Assembly: GCF_040530035.1 (NCBI RefSeq)
Contig: NZ_JBEWCD010000003.1
Coordinates: 840,192-904,191 of the forward strand
Source: Roseibium sp. HPY-6
Lineage (GTDB): Bacteria; Pseudomonadota; Alphaproteobacteria; Rhizobiales; Stappiaceae
Direction of reading: 5' to 3'
Length of the DNA: 64,000 nt
Part shown: positions 43,442 to 52,517 of the stretch, one piece after another
Numbering within the stretch: position 1 is the stretch's first letter
How the letters are laid out: each line of letters begins with the position of its first letter
Notes under the pieces: model-generated
Seen by the model: only the letters and a program-made list of their open reading frames with translations
The model's database searches: none
Told to the model about the DNA's origin: nothing
Position numbers and translations under genes: made by a program

Positions 43442-44431
43442 ATGCCCGGCAATCCGATCGTTCCGACCATTCCGCTGGATCAAGACGGCATCCATCATGG
43501 ATTTTTGCGCCTGCCTTACAGTCGCGACGATTCTGCCTGGGGATCGGTGATGATCCCGATCACGGTGATCCGGAACGGCGAAGGGCCCACGGCCCTTTTG
43601 ACCGGAGGTAATCACGGCGACGAATACGAAGGTCCCGTCGTCCTCCAGGATCTCGCGCTGAACCTCTCTCCAGATGATGTCACTGGGCGGGTCATCATCG
43701 TGCCGGCGCTGAATTACCCTGCCTTTCGTGCCGGGACGCGAACGTCGCCAATCGACAAGGGAAACATGAACCGTTCGTTTCCCGGTCGGCCGGACGGGAG
43801 CGTCACGCAGAAGATCGCGCACTATTTTGACAGTGTCCTGATCCCGCAGGCAGATATCGTTCTTGACTTTCATTCCGGCGGAAAAACGCTGGATTTCGTC
43901 CCCTTCGCTTCTGCACATGTCCTTGACGACAAAGCTCAGCAGGAGGCCTGCATTGCTGCGGCACGGGCGTTCAACGCGCCTTACACCGCGATTATGCTCG
44001 AAATCGACAATGTTGGCATGTATGACACTGCGGTCGAGGAAAAGGGCAAGGTTTTCGTCACCACAGAACTCGGTGGCGGTGGCACGGCGACCGCGCAGTC
44101 AATCGCGATTGCCAAGAAAGGTGTTCGCAATGTTCTCCGCCATGCAGGCATTCTGTCAGGCACGATCGAACTAGGACCGTCGATCTCGCTTGACATGCCG
44201 GACGGCGATTGTTTCGTGTTCTGTGAAAGCCAAGGCATGGTCGAACCGGTCGTGGATCTCGGTGACGAAGTGGCAGCTGGCGATCTTGTCGCCAGGATCT
44301 GGTCGACGGAAAGAACCGGGCTGGCACCTGAAGAATACCGGACGAAACGTGCAGGACTTCTGATGGCGCGCCATTTTCCCGGTCTCATCAAGTCGGGAGA
44401 TTGCCTCGCGGTGGTGGCTGTCGTCGTGTAG
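43442..44431 (+). CDS. doeB: N-alpha-acetyl-diaminobutyrate deacetylase DoeB
   Basis: Zinc deacylase of 329 residues, succinylglutamate-desuccinylase/aspartoacylase type. Metal ligands are visible in GGNHGDEYEGP (His and Glu) and in DFHSGG (His). It removes the acetyl group produced by DoeA, yielding diaminobutyrate. ATG at 43442, two bases after doeA. The symbol eutE is also used. The downstream steps (DoeC/DoeD) and the EnuR-type regulator are not in the window. Confidence 0.9.
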   Translation: MPGNPIVPTIPLDQDGIHHGFLRLPYSRDDSAWGSVMIPITVIRNGEGPTALLTGGNHGDEYEGPVVLQDLALNLSPDDVTGRVIIVPALNYPAFRAGTRTSPIDKGNMNRSFPGRPDGSVTQKIAHYFDSVLIPQADIVLDFHSGGKTLDFVPFASAHVLDDKAQQEACIAAARAFNAPYTAIMLEIDNVGMYDTAVEEKGKVFVTTELGGGGTATAQSIAIAKKGVRNVLRHAGILSGTIELGPSISLDMPDGDCFVFCESQGMVEPVVDLGDEVAAGDLVARIWSTERTGLAPEEYRTKRAGLLMARHFPGLIKSGDCLAVVAVVV

Positions 44432-44470
44432 TCACGGCCGCGACCAGACACCCAAGAACCGTTTGATGCC

Positions 44471-44872
44471 CTACTGCTTTTCGGCTGCAGAAAGACTTGC
44501 CAGGTAGGTCAGGATAAAATCCTGCACGGTCCTGTCCTCGATCCCGACGTGGCGCATCTTCGTGCCGGGCAGAAAGCCGGTGTTGTCCTCCATCCAGGCG
44601 CGCAATGCCGCCGGTGTCCAGACAATTCCGGAGGTGGCCAGCGCTTCTGAATAGTCGTAATCCGGAAAGGCTCCGGCGCCGCGGCCGATCACGTTTTCAA
44701 GAGGTGGACCGTAACTGGGATCGCTGGAATCAGCTGCATGACAGCGGCGGCATTCCACCTTGTACAGCATCTCGCCGGCGGTAATCTTGGCCTGCTCGAA
44801 AACCTCGGATGCTTGAACGGATGGCATCAGGGCAAGCGCTGCTGTTGCCAAAGCGATTTTTCGGAACGTCAT
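44471..44872 (-). CDS. Small exported c-type cytochrome
   Basis: Class I cytochrome c of 133 residues. Signal peptide MTFRKIALATAALALMPSVQA. Heme site C41-RR-C44-H45; the methionine ligand is likely in GTKMRHVGI. Periplasmic electron carrier, probably accepting electrons in the alcohol-oxidation locus to the right. Convergent with doeB. Confidence 0.9.
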   Translation of the reverse strand: MTFRKIALATAALALMPSVQASEVFEQAKITAGEMLYKVECRRCHAADSSDPSYGPPLENVIGRGAGAFPDYDYSEALATSGIVWTPAALRAWMEDNTGFLPGTKMRHVGIEDRTVQDFILTYLASLSAAEKQ

Positions 44873-45044
44873 GGGCTCTCTCCTCTCCTGAACGAAGCGG
44901 AGTCAACGCCATCGGCACGTGGACAACGTTGACCTGGGTCAACGGAAATCTAGGCCTTTGGTACAGGGCATGTGTGCCGGATTGGAGAGCGTCTTGATCT
45001 AAAGGACAGTTGCGTCCGATTTCCGCTGCGGAAAAACTGCACTC

Positions 45045-47138
45045 ATGGAGGAGATAAAGCAAGGGACGGGGAACTTTGTTCGCGCGCTTGCCAGGCTTGT
45101 TGTCTGTGCAGTCGTCGCGGTTGCGTTTGCCGTGTCTTCCGGAAGTGCACTGGAACTGGATCGCGAAGGCGCTTCGCAATACATCCAGCCTCCCTACCAA
45201 TTGGGCGAACTGCTCGACGGCGGCATCTATGAACTGATCAATCTAGATGGCCGTGTTGCGGGCTATGCCTTTGAAACCCAGCCTCTGGCACCACTCCCCG
45301 GATTTTCGGGTGCGCCGATCAATCTGTTTGTCATTCTGACGCTTGAGGGCCGGCTGATCGATGTCGATATCGTATCGCACAATGAGCCGATTTTCGTTTC
45401 GGGGCTCGGCGAGGCTCCGTTTCAGGACTTCATTGCCCAATACAAGGGCTACTCCATAACCGACTCATTGGTGATCGGTGTGCCTTATGGAGACCAGGGA
45501 AGCGGGTCATCGCTCGTTTATCTCGACGGCGTTACCAAGGCGACGGCAAGTGTCCGCATTGCTCACGAAACGCTGCTTGCCGCTGCGCTCAAGGTCGCGC
45601 GCGAAAAGATCGAGGGCATTGGCGGCCGTGCGGCAGCGGAGCCCAATCTCGAATACGCCGAGGCATTGACCTGGGAACAGCTTGTCGAGGAGGGAATCGC
45701 GGGCCGGCGCGTTGTCACCAACCGTGAAGTCGATGACGCCTTTGCGGAAACGATCTGGGCGGACGACGATCCGATCGCCAAAGACGAGCCGGATGCGGTT
45801 TATCTGGACCTTTGGGTCGTCGATCTGGGCCCACCGTCGGTCGCTGAAGCCATCCTCGAACCGGACAGCTTGCGCCAGCTGCGCAATTTCCGCGAACTCT
45901 CCCCCGAAGATGAGCCGATCCTAGTGATCGACGCCGGGCGCCACGGACTGGTGACGGAAGATTTCGTGCGTAACACCAGCCCCGATCTGATCACGGCGAG
46001 CCAGGACGGTTTGCCGATATCGCTGCGCGATGCCGATCTTGATATCGAACTTCGCGAGGGCATACCCGGCGAATATGCCATGATCCTGCGCACCGATCGC
46101 AGGCTCGGCTTCGACCCGACCAGCGAATGGTCCCTGTCTGTGCGCGCCGTCCGCGAGCACGGGTCTTTCAGGCCGGAGATCGGCACGGTTGACTTCGCGT
46201 TGGCGCACAAGACGGATGAACGCTTTTTCATAAGGGATGAGCCGCCGAAGCCGGTTCCGGTCTGGCGGCAGGCCATGGATGCAAGGTCGGGGGATCTGGT
46301 TGTTCTGGCGGGAGGGCTTGCCATGCTGGTGCCGCTGTTGCTGCTGGGCCAGTCACGGCTTGCCGGTTTCCGCTACTACACGGGTTTCAGGCTTGCGGTG
46401 CTGGCCGGCGTGATCGGTTTTGTCGGCTGGTGGGGGCAGGGCCAGCTTTCGATCGCAACGGTACTCGGTGTTGTCCGGGGTCTGTTTGAAGGCCAAAGCC
46501 TTGCATTCCTTTTATATGACCCGTTTTCGCTTCTGATCTGGGGCGTTGTTGTCCTGACATTCATCCTCTGGGGACGTGGCTTTTTCTGCGGCTGGATGTG
46601 TCCTTTCGGTGCGATGCAAGAATTCATGCACCACGCCGGACGGCTCCTGCGTCTGCCGCAGATCCGTATTCCCGATCGCATCGACCGGTGGCTGGTGAAA
46701 CTGAAATACGTGGTCCTGGCAAGCCTGATAGCGCTCATCTTTGTGGCGCCAGCCTATCTGGACGCTGCCATCGAGGTTGAGCCGTTCAAGACGGCCGTGA
46801 CCACGTTTTTCGTGCGCGAATGGTATTTCGTTGCCTATTGCGTCGGTCTGCTTCTTCTCAGCATGGTGGTATTCAAGGGGTTCTGCCGCTATGTCTGCCC
46901 GCTCGGCGCGGTGATGGCGATCGGCGGTTTCCTGAGGCTGCGCAACTGGATCCCGAGACGAGACGTCTGCGGCAGTCCATGCCAGCTTTGCCGGGTGAAG
47001 TGCAACTACAATGCGATCAAGCCCGCCGGCGGGATCCGCTATGACGAGTGCTTTCAGTGCCTCGACTGTGTCACCATCCATGACGACGACACACAATGCG
47101 TGCCTCTCGTTCTGGCGAAAAGAGGGAGGCAGCTTTGA
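45045..47138 (+). CDS. NosR/NirI-family flavo-iron-sulfur membrane protein
   Basis: Protein of 697 residues, close to NosR length. Layout: a signal/anchor helix (15-35), a periplasmic FMN-binding domain (about 70-190) with covalent-flavin motif D161-GVTKA-T167, a long periplasmic segment to about 400, several transmembrane helices, and cytoplasmic Fe-S cysteines in CGWMCPFGA, CRYVCPLGA and CGSPCQLCRVKC. NosR proteins shuttle electrons from the quinol pool across the membrane for N2O reductase, but no nos gene is visible here. ApbE follows with a TTGA overlap, supplying the flavin. Likely an electron link for the alcohol-oxidation or thiol/other redox system of this locus. Confidence 0.87.
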   Translation: MEEIKQGTGNFVRALARLVVCAVVAVAFAVSSGSALELDREGASQYIQPPYQLGELLDGGIYELINLDGRVAGYAFETQPLAPLPGFSGAPINLFVILTLEGRLIDVDIVSHNEPIFVSGLGEAPFQDFIAQYKGYSITDSLVIGVPYGDQGSGSSLVYLDGVTKATASVRIAHETLLAAALKVAREKIEGIGGRAAAEPNLEYAEALTWEQLVEEGIAGRRVVTNREVDDAFAETIWADDDPIAKDEPDAVYLDLWVVDLGPPSVAEAILEPDSLRQLRNFRELSPEDEPILVIDAGRHGLVTEDFVRNTSPDLITASQDGLPISLRDADLDIELREGIPGEYAMILRTDRRLGFDPTSEWSLSVRAVREHGSFRPEIGTVDFALAHKTDERFFIRDEPPKPVPVWRQAMDARSGDLVVLAGGLAMLVPLLLLGQSRLAGFRYYTGFRLAVLAGVIGFVGWWGQGQLSIATVLGVVRGLFEGQSLAFLLYDPFSLLIWGVVVLTFILWGRGFFCGWMCPFGAMQEFMHHAGRLLRLPQIRIPDRIDRWLVKLKYVVLASLIALIFVAPAYLDAAIEVEPFKTAVTTFFVREWYFVAYCVGLLLLSMVVFKGFCRYVCPLGAVMAIGGFLRLRNWIPRRDVCGSPCQLCRVKCNYNAIKPAGGIRYDECFQCLDCVTIHDDDTQCVPLVLAKRGRQL

Positions 47139-48061
47139 CCATAAGCCGTCGCCGTTTCCTGACCGTCATGGCCGGATGCGCCCTGTCGGCCTCAAGCGTC
47201 CGACCGGTGTCGGCAAACCAGGCTTCGTGGCGTGGACGCGCCCTTGGAGCCGAAGCTGAGATCCGCTTGTTCGGTACGGACGAGGGGCAGGCGCAACATG
47301 CGCTCCGCGCTGCGCAGGACACGCTCGCCAGAGTGGAGCGACTGTTTTCGCTCTATCAGCCAACGTCCGCGCTGAACCGCCTGAACGAGGGCGGAAGCCT
47401 CGTCATGCCGCCCGAATTTGCAAGGTTGATCGGAGTTACCGACAGGGTGCACCGTCAGACCGGCGGCTTGTTCGACCCGACGGTTCAGCCGCTCATGGTG
47501 GCACAGGCCCGGGCCCGGCACGGATTGTCTGAGACGGACTTGAACTTGCTCGCGGACCGGATTGGCTGGTCGAAGGTCGACCTGCAGCCATCGCACCTGA
47601 GTTTTTCGGTTCCCGGCATGGCGATGACGCTGAACGGCATTGCGCAAGGGTTTGCAACCGACCGCGTCAGCGAGGTTCTGACTGCGCATGGACTTAATCC
47701 CTATCTGGTGCATGTCGGCGAATTCCGCGCAGGCAGAAGACCGGCACGCATTGGAATTGCCGGCACCGGGGGCGGTCTCCTTCAAGAAATCGAACTTGAG
47801 GATGCGGCACTGGCAACATCGGCGCCTTTCGGAACCCGTTTTGAAAACGGCAGCGGCCATATCCTGCGCCCTGATCTCAGCCGGGTTGAGCCGCACTGGC
47901 AGTCCGTGACTGTGTTGGGCCGAACGGCGGCCGAAGCAGACGGGCTGTCTACGGCGCTCGCATTGACCACCTCGACCGATCTTGCGGAGAAAGCGGTATC
48001 AGACGGCTTTGCCGAAGCCGTCTGGCTTGAAGACGCAGATGGTAAACTTCTCCGGATTTGA
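47135..48061 (+). CDS. apbE: ApbE family FMN transferase (Tat-type lipoprotein)
   Basis: FAD:protein FMN transferase of 308 residues that attaches FMN to a Thr of periplasmic flavoproteins. N-terminus has SRRRFLTVMAGC, a twin-arginine motif followed by a lipobox-like cysteine. Family marks include LFSLYQPTSALNRLNE and MTLNGIAQGFATDRV. TTG at 47135 overlaps the NosR-like stop and has AGGGAGG six bases upstream. Its substrate is most likely T167 of the upstream protein. Confidence 0.88.
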   Translation: MTISRRRFLTVMAGCALSASSVRPVSANQASWRGRALGAEAEIRLFGTDEGQAQHALRAAQDTLARVERLFSLYQPTSALNRLNEGGSLVMPPEFARLIGVTDRVHRQTGGLFDPTVQPLMVAQARARHGLSETDLNLLADRIGWSKVDLQPSHLSFSVPGMAMTLNGIAQGFATDRVSEVLTAHGLNPYLVHVGEFRAGRRPARIGIAGTGGGLLQEIELEDAALATSAPFGTRFENGSGHILRPDLSRVEPHWQSVTVLGRTAAEADGLSTALALTTSTDLAEKAVSDGFAEAVWLEDADGKLLRI

Positions 48062-48085
48062 GTGAGGCCCGCCTGGTTTCAGGCG

Positions 48086-49003
48086 TCACCACTCCGGCTT
48101 TGTGTAGGTCAGGCCGTGGTCTTCAAAGATCTTGGCCATGCGCCCGTCTTCGATCGCATATCGGATGGCGTCGTCCACGGCATAGGAAAGGGGGCGCCAG
48201 TTGTGCCGAACCGCCACTCCCAGGGTCCAAGACGATTTGGCCAATCCGGGAAAGGGTGGTGTATGCACCCCGATCTCGTCGGTAAGATCGTGTTCGAGCT
48301 GCGACAGGGGCGCCATGACGGCCATGACCTCGCCGCCCGCCAAAGCCGACATGGCATCACTTGCCGTCGGGTAGCGGCGCATGTTTCCGACCAGCTGGCC
48401 GCGGGCAAAGCCTGAAAGGTAGAAATCGGAAATCGTATCGTTTTCAACACCCACCGTGTCGAAACGGAAATAGGCCGGAACCGGCGGATCCTCGGGATAG
48501 GCGTCCTTGCGATAGGCGATGGCAAGCTGCTCGTTGTAATACTGCCCGTTGAGCACGACCATCTCGTTCCGGCAGCCGAGTTCCCGGTCGTAGGGAACAT
48601 GCAGCATTACGTTGGAAATCTGCCCGCCGATGAGCTTGCCACGCCAGACGTTGTTGCGCAGGTCGCCGTCGACATTCTCATCTGCCGCAGTCACGATAAA
48701 CTGCGCATCGACCCCAAGATCTGCGGCAATCAGTTTTCCGATCTCGATATCGACACCCTTCAGGACACCTTTTTCTTCATAGGAAAAGGGCGCAAAGTCC
48801 TCGTAAACGGCGATCTTGATGGTCCCGCGTTCCTGAATGTCATCCAGGCTCTGGCCGACAATGTCCCGGCCGACATTTTGCGGTTTGCGCTCGGCTTCGT
48901 CGCCGAACCGGACGTTTTCGCAGTTCTGCGCAAGGGCAGGCGTCCCGGCCACGCTGCAAATGGCCAGGAACGCGATTGCTGCTCGTTTCGCAGTTGTTTT
49001 CAT
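48086..49003 (-). CDS. MoxJ/XoxJ-like periplasmic binding protein of quinoprotein dehydrogenases
   Basis: Protein of 305 residues with a Sec signal (MKTTAKRAAIAFLAICSVAG, cleavage near ALA) and a family 3 solute-binding fold: RGTIKIAVYEDFAPFSYEEKGVLKGVDIEIG. The MoxJ/XoxJ group accompanies PQQ methanol and alcohol dehydrogenases and is thought to help cofactor loading or maturation. Its ATG overlaps the cytochrome stop by one base. Confidence 0.87.
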   Translation of the reverse strand: MKTTAKRAAIAFLAICSVAGTPALAQNCENVRFGDEAERKPQNVGRDIVGQSLDDIQERGTIKIAVYEDFAPFSYEEKGVLKGVDIEIGKLIAADLGVDAQFIVTAADENVDGDLRNNVWRGKLIGGQISNVMLHVPYDRELGCRNEMVVLNGQYYNEQLAIAYRKDAYPEDPPVPAYFRFDTVGVENDTISDFYLSGFARGQLVGNMRRYPTASDAMSALAGGEVMAVMAPLSQLEHDLTDEIGVHTPPFPGLAKSSWTLGVAVRHNWRPLSYAVDDAIRYAIEDGRMAKIFEDHGLTYTKPEW

Positions 49004-49728
49004 TATTCGGCGGCCGATAATCCGATCGTCAGGATCTCTACGGTTTTCTTGAGACTGTCGTCAGACCCATCCAACTGCAGCACGGCGCGCGAGGCAACCG
49101 ATTCTGCTTTCGGGGCACCGGAACCCGTTTCCAGGGAATTCGCAATTTCGTCCATTTCAGTGCGAAGCGGCGCGATGGTGGCCTCAGCTTCGGCTGCAGG
49201 TATTGTCTTGTCCGCAAGTTCCTTGATCACGTCACGTATGGCCTTCAGCCGATCTGAATGCGGATCAAGCGCACCTTCATCTGGCCTCGTTTCCACATAG
49301 GTCCGGATCGCCCAGGCGGCTTCCTGGCCCAGCAAGTCGCCGAAAGCCGGCATCTTGGTCACGCCATTTTGCGTGTAGCCGTTCTGGTAGCGCTCCAGAT
49401 ACCATTCGTCTCCGAAGTCGTCGGCTTCAAGATATCTGAGATCGGGTGCCAGACCGCCGGAAATAACTTCCAGCCCATGGCACCGCGCGCAGTTCTGGTT
49501 GTAGCCCGAAGCACCGATCTCGATCGCGAGCGCCCAGAATTCACTCTCCGGATCTCTCCAGGGATTTTCCTCAAGCCACTCCTCGCCCAGATCGGGAAGT
49601 CCCGCGGTGTCGACCGCCTGAGGGGCCACGTCGCCATGTGCTTCCACCCGTCCCATGGGGTCTAATGATGTGAGGGAAAGGGCGGTTCCAGCCGCAAAGA
49701 TGCCCAGCATGCATTTGCGAAAATTCAT
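49003..49728 (-). CDS. Cytochrome c-550 of PQQ-alcohol dehydrogenase system (PedF-like)
   Basis: Exported cytochrome c of 241 residues. Heme site C80-AR-C83-H84, preceded by SGYNQNC and followed by GLEVISGGLAPDLRYL, the PedF-type pattern; the methionine ligand is in KMPAFGDLL. A long C-terminal helical tail has little sequence character. It is the direct electron acceptor expected for the quinoprotein at 58283. ATG at 49728 begins the signal peptide; the open frame goes on to 49803. Confidence 0.87.
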   Translation of the reverse strand: MNFRKCMLGIFAAGTALSLTSLDPMGRVEAHGDVAPQAVDTAGLPDLGEEWLEENPWRDPESEFWALAIEIGASGYNQNCARCHGLEVISGGLAPDLRYLEADDFGDEWYLERYQNGYTQNGVTKMPAFGDLLGQEAAWAIRTYVETRPDEGALDPHSDRLKAIRDVIKELADKTIPAAEAEATIAPLRTEMDEIANSLETGSGAPKAESVASRAVLQLDGSDDSLKKTVEILTIGLSAAE

Positions 49729-49892
49729 GAGTTCTCTCCTCCCGAGATCGCCGGGATTAGATACGCACAGCTGGCGCAGCGACGCTATTGTACCAAGGGA
49801 CAAGTCTCGTTTTCTTGCCCAGGATGTGATTGTCAGATTAACCTACGAGGCATCGGGTGCTCAGCGGTATTCGGATCACGGAGAATGACTTT

Positions 49893-51065
49893 ATGATTGT
49901 CAGGCCGATCACGAAATACTTAGTGATATTATGGTTTTGCTGCAGTGCTGCGCATGCGGAAGTGTCGGTGACGATCGGCTACTTGGAACAGGTTGAAGTA
50001 CAACCCCCGGTGCTCTCAAATCTCGACCCGGTTCCCGAAAACGAGGGTCTGTCAGGCGCCGAACTTGGCCTAAAGGACAATGCGACGACCGGTCGTTTTC
50101 TGAAACAGTCCTACTCGCTGGAAACGAGAATCGTGGATGTCGGCGGTGACTTTGAGGCAGCTGCGCGGGAGTTGCTTGCGTTGACGCCCTTTGTTGTCGT
50201 CAAGGCGCCCAGGAAGAATCTGCTGATGCTGGCTGACCTGCCTGAGGCCGGCAGTGCCATTTTGTTCAATGCAGGTTCTCCTGATACGGATCTCAGGAAT
50301 GAAGCCTGCCGCGTGAACGTTCTGCATACTCTGCCTTCGCGCGCGATGCTGACGGATGCGCTTGCGCAGTTTGCGGTCCGCAGGAAGTGGACGGACTGGG
50401 TCATGCTGTCCGGACCAAATCCCAAGGATGAGGCCTTTGCGGACTCAATAGCAGGTTCGGCGCGCAAGTTCGGAATTACCATGAGGGAAAGCAAGGTCTG
50501 GGACGTGGATGCCGACATGCGGCGCAACGCTTTTCAGGAATTGCCACTGTTTACGCAGGATTTCCCGGAACACGATCTTCTAATTGTTGCCGACGAAACC
50601 GACGATTTTGGCCGCTATGTGCCTTTCAATTCCTGGGAACCCCGCCCCGTTGCCGGTACCGAGGGTTTGGTTCCTGCAGCCTGGGATCGAACCGTCGAGC
50701 AATGGGGCGCTGCCCAGCTTCAGAAGAGGTTCGAAAAGGGCGCCGAAAGACCGATGCGTCCGGTCGATTATGCGGCGTGGGCAGCCGTCAGGGTGATCGG
50801 GGAGGCGGTGACGCGCACCAATCAGGCGGAACCATCCGCTATCCGCGCTTACATATTGTCGGACGATTTTGAACTCGCCGGTTTCAAGGGCAGGCCGCAG
50901 ACCTTCCGAACCTGGAATGGGCAAATGCGCCAGCCGATTCCGGTGACGCACGGGCGGGCCGTCGTGGCCCAGGCCCCTTTCGAAGGGTTCCTGCACCAAA
51001 GAACCGAGCTCGACACGCTCGGAATAGACGAGGCGGAAACCGCCTGTACAGCCTTCAGGGAGTGA
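49893..51065 (+). CDS. PQQ-alcohol-dehydrogenase-associated ABC substrate-binding protein
   Basis: Periplasmic protein of 390 residues with a short signal (MIVRPITKYLVILWFCC, AHA). The mature part opens VSVTIGYLEQVE. It contains a periplasmic-binding-protein fold reminiscent of branched-chain receptors and the family 'ABC transporter, substrate-binding, PQQ-dependent alcohol dehydrogenase system' known to me as a conserved neighbour. ATG at 49893 after GGAGAATGA. First gene of a five- or six-gene rightward set. Confidence 0.82.
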   Translation: MIVRPITKYLVILWFCCSAAHAEVSVTIGYLEQVEVQPPVLSNLDPVPENEGLSGAELGLKDNATTGRFLKQSYSLETRIVDVGGDFEAAARELLALTPFVVVKAPRKNLLMLADLPEAGSAILFNAGSPDTDLRNEACRVNVLHTLPSRAMLTDALAQFAVRRKWTDWVMLSGPNPKDEAFADSIAGSARKFGITMRESKVWDVDADMRRNAFQELPLFTQDFPEHDLLIVADETDDFGRYVPFNSWEPRPVAGTEGLVPAAWDRTVEQWGAAQLQKRFEKGAERPMRPVDYAAWAAVRVIGEAVTRTNQAEPSAIRAYILSDDFELAGFKGRPQTFRTWNGQMRQPIPVTHGRAVVAQAPFEGFLHQRTELDTLGIDEAETACTAFRE

Positions 51066-51068
51066 AAC

Positions 51069-52040
51069 ATGCGCATCTTGTTGCCGGCCGTGTCGTTGGC
51101 GCTTGGTCTTGGCCTGTCTACCGCGACGGCTGACGAAATCTGGGTGTCGAACGAGAAAGATGACACGATCAGCGTGATCGACATTGATACGCTTGAAGTG
51201 GTCCGCACGATCGATGTGGGCGAAAGGCCGCGTGGCATAACCTTCGCGATCGATCATTCAGTTCTCTATCTGTGTGCGTCCGACAGCGACACTGTCCAGG
51301 TGATTGACCCGGAAACCGGCAAGATCCTGCACGAGTTGCCCTCCGGCGAGGATCCGGAGCAGTTCGTGCTGCATCCGGACAACCGGCATCTGTACATAGC
51401 CAACGAAGATGATGCGATCACCACCGTCGTCGACACGGAAACCCGGAAGGTAATCGCGCAGATAGATGTCGGCATCGAGCCGGAGGGGATGGCGGTGTCG
51501 CCCGATGGCGATATCGCGATCACCACGTCGGAAACCACAAACATGGCCCACTGGATCGACACCAAAACGCAGGAGCTCTTCGCCAACACAATCGTCGATC
51601 AGCGTCCGCGCCATGCGGAATTCACCCACGATGGATCCGAGCTCTGGGTCAGTTCCGAAATCGGTGGCACGATCACCGTCTTCGACCGCGAAAGCCAGAC
51701 CGAGAAGGCCAAGATCAACTTCGAGATCCAGGGCATCCATCCGGACCGCGTCCAGCCGGTTGGCTTTGAAATGACCAAGGACGGCAAACACGTTTTTGTC
51801 GCGCTCGGACCGTCGAACCACGTCGCTGTCGTGGATCCGAAAACCTATGAGGTCACGGATTATCTTCTGGTCGGCCGCCGCGTCTGGCATATGGCGTTCA
51901 ACGGCGACGAGAGCCTGCTTTTCACCACGAACGGCGTTTCCGGGGACGTGACCGTGATCGACGTTGCCGAGTTGGCCCCAATAAAAACGATCAAGGTCGG
52001 ACGCTTCCCCTGGGGGGCGGCATACCGGCCAACGAACTGA
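51069..52040 (+). CDS. Periplasmic YVTN-type beta-propeller protein (PQQ-associated)
   Basis: Protein of 323 residues with signal peptide and seven-bladed repeat pattern: VSNEKDDTISVIDIDTLEVVRTIDVGERPRG, repeated with variations such as DTVQVIDPETGKIL and ITTVVDTETRKVIAQIDVG. It is a conserved companion of PQQ alcohol dehydrogenase ABC sets; its exact role is not established. ATG follows the binding-protein stop by three bases. Confidence 0.87.
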   Translation: MRILLPAVSLALGLGLSTATADEIWVSNEKDDTISVIDIDTLEVVRTIDVGERPRGITFAIDHSVLYLCASDSDTVQVIDPETGKILHELPSGEDPEQFVLHPDNRHLYIANEDDAITTVVDTETRKVIAQIDVGIEPEGMAVSPDGDIAITTSETTNMAHWIDTKTQELFANTIVDQRPRHAEFTHDGSELWVSSEIGGTITVFDRESQTEKAKINFEIQGIHPDRVQPVGFEMTKDGKHVFVALGPSNHVAVVDPKTYEVTDYLLVGRRVWHMAFNGDESLLFTTNGVSGDVTVIDVAELAPIKTIKVGRFPWGAAYRPTN

Positions 52041-52061
52041 CGATTAATCCGGGAGGAACAG

Positions 52062-52517
52062 ATGAAGCTTTTACTCGCGTGCGTGACCACATTCGCACTC
52101 CTCACAGCGCCTGTCATGGCTGACGGAGACGATGATGACGACGATGCGCCGACCTTCGGAACCGCCGGAATCCTGTCGCGCGACAACCGGGAAGACCTCC
52201 CGCCCCTGACACTATCCGCTGGTGTTCCGCTCAACGAAAGCGGAACGCTGGAGCTGAAGTCGGGCACCTATTACGAGATCGAAATCGAAGCCGACGGCAG
52301 CCAGGAATTGGCGCTCGCTGGAGCAGGATTTTTCAGAGCCATCTGGATCGACGAGATCGTGATTGAGGGGATCGAGATCCGGCCGCTCGGTGTCGACAGT
52401 CTCGAATTCGATGAAGCCGGAACCGCGGAGATAAGTTTCCTGGCAATCAAGCCCGGGACATACGATTTCGGTGTGCCGGGTAGCGAGCTTCAAAACCTGG
52501 AGATTACCATTAAGTGA
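52062..52517 (+). CDS. Exported acidic protein of the PQQ locus, function unknown
   Basis: Protein of 151 residues. A Sec signal (MKLLLACVTTFALLTAPVMA) is followed by an Asp run (DGDDDDDD). The rest is beta-rich with SGTYYEIEIEADGSQELAL, an acidic IWIDEIVIEGIEIRP segment and a final GTYDFGVPG strand. It looks cupredoxin-like but shows no copper ligands. It overlaps the ABC ATPase start by four bases, so it belongs to the operon. Acid residues could bind a metal ion; that is speculation. Confidence 0.75.
   Translation: MKLLLACVTTFALLTAPVMADGDDDDDDAPTFGTAGILSRDNREDLPPLTLSAGVPLNESGTLELKSGTYYEIEIEADGSQELALAGAGFFRAIWIDEIVIEGIEIRPLGVDSLEFDEAGTAEISFLAIKPGTYDFGVPGSELQNLEITIK

Noticed and set aside
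45045..47138. True NosR of a denitrification nos cluster
   Set aside because: No nosZ, nosD, nosF, nosY or nosL in the window; kept only as a NosR-family protein.
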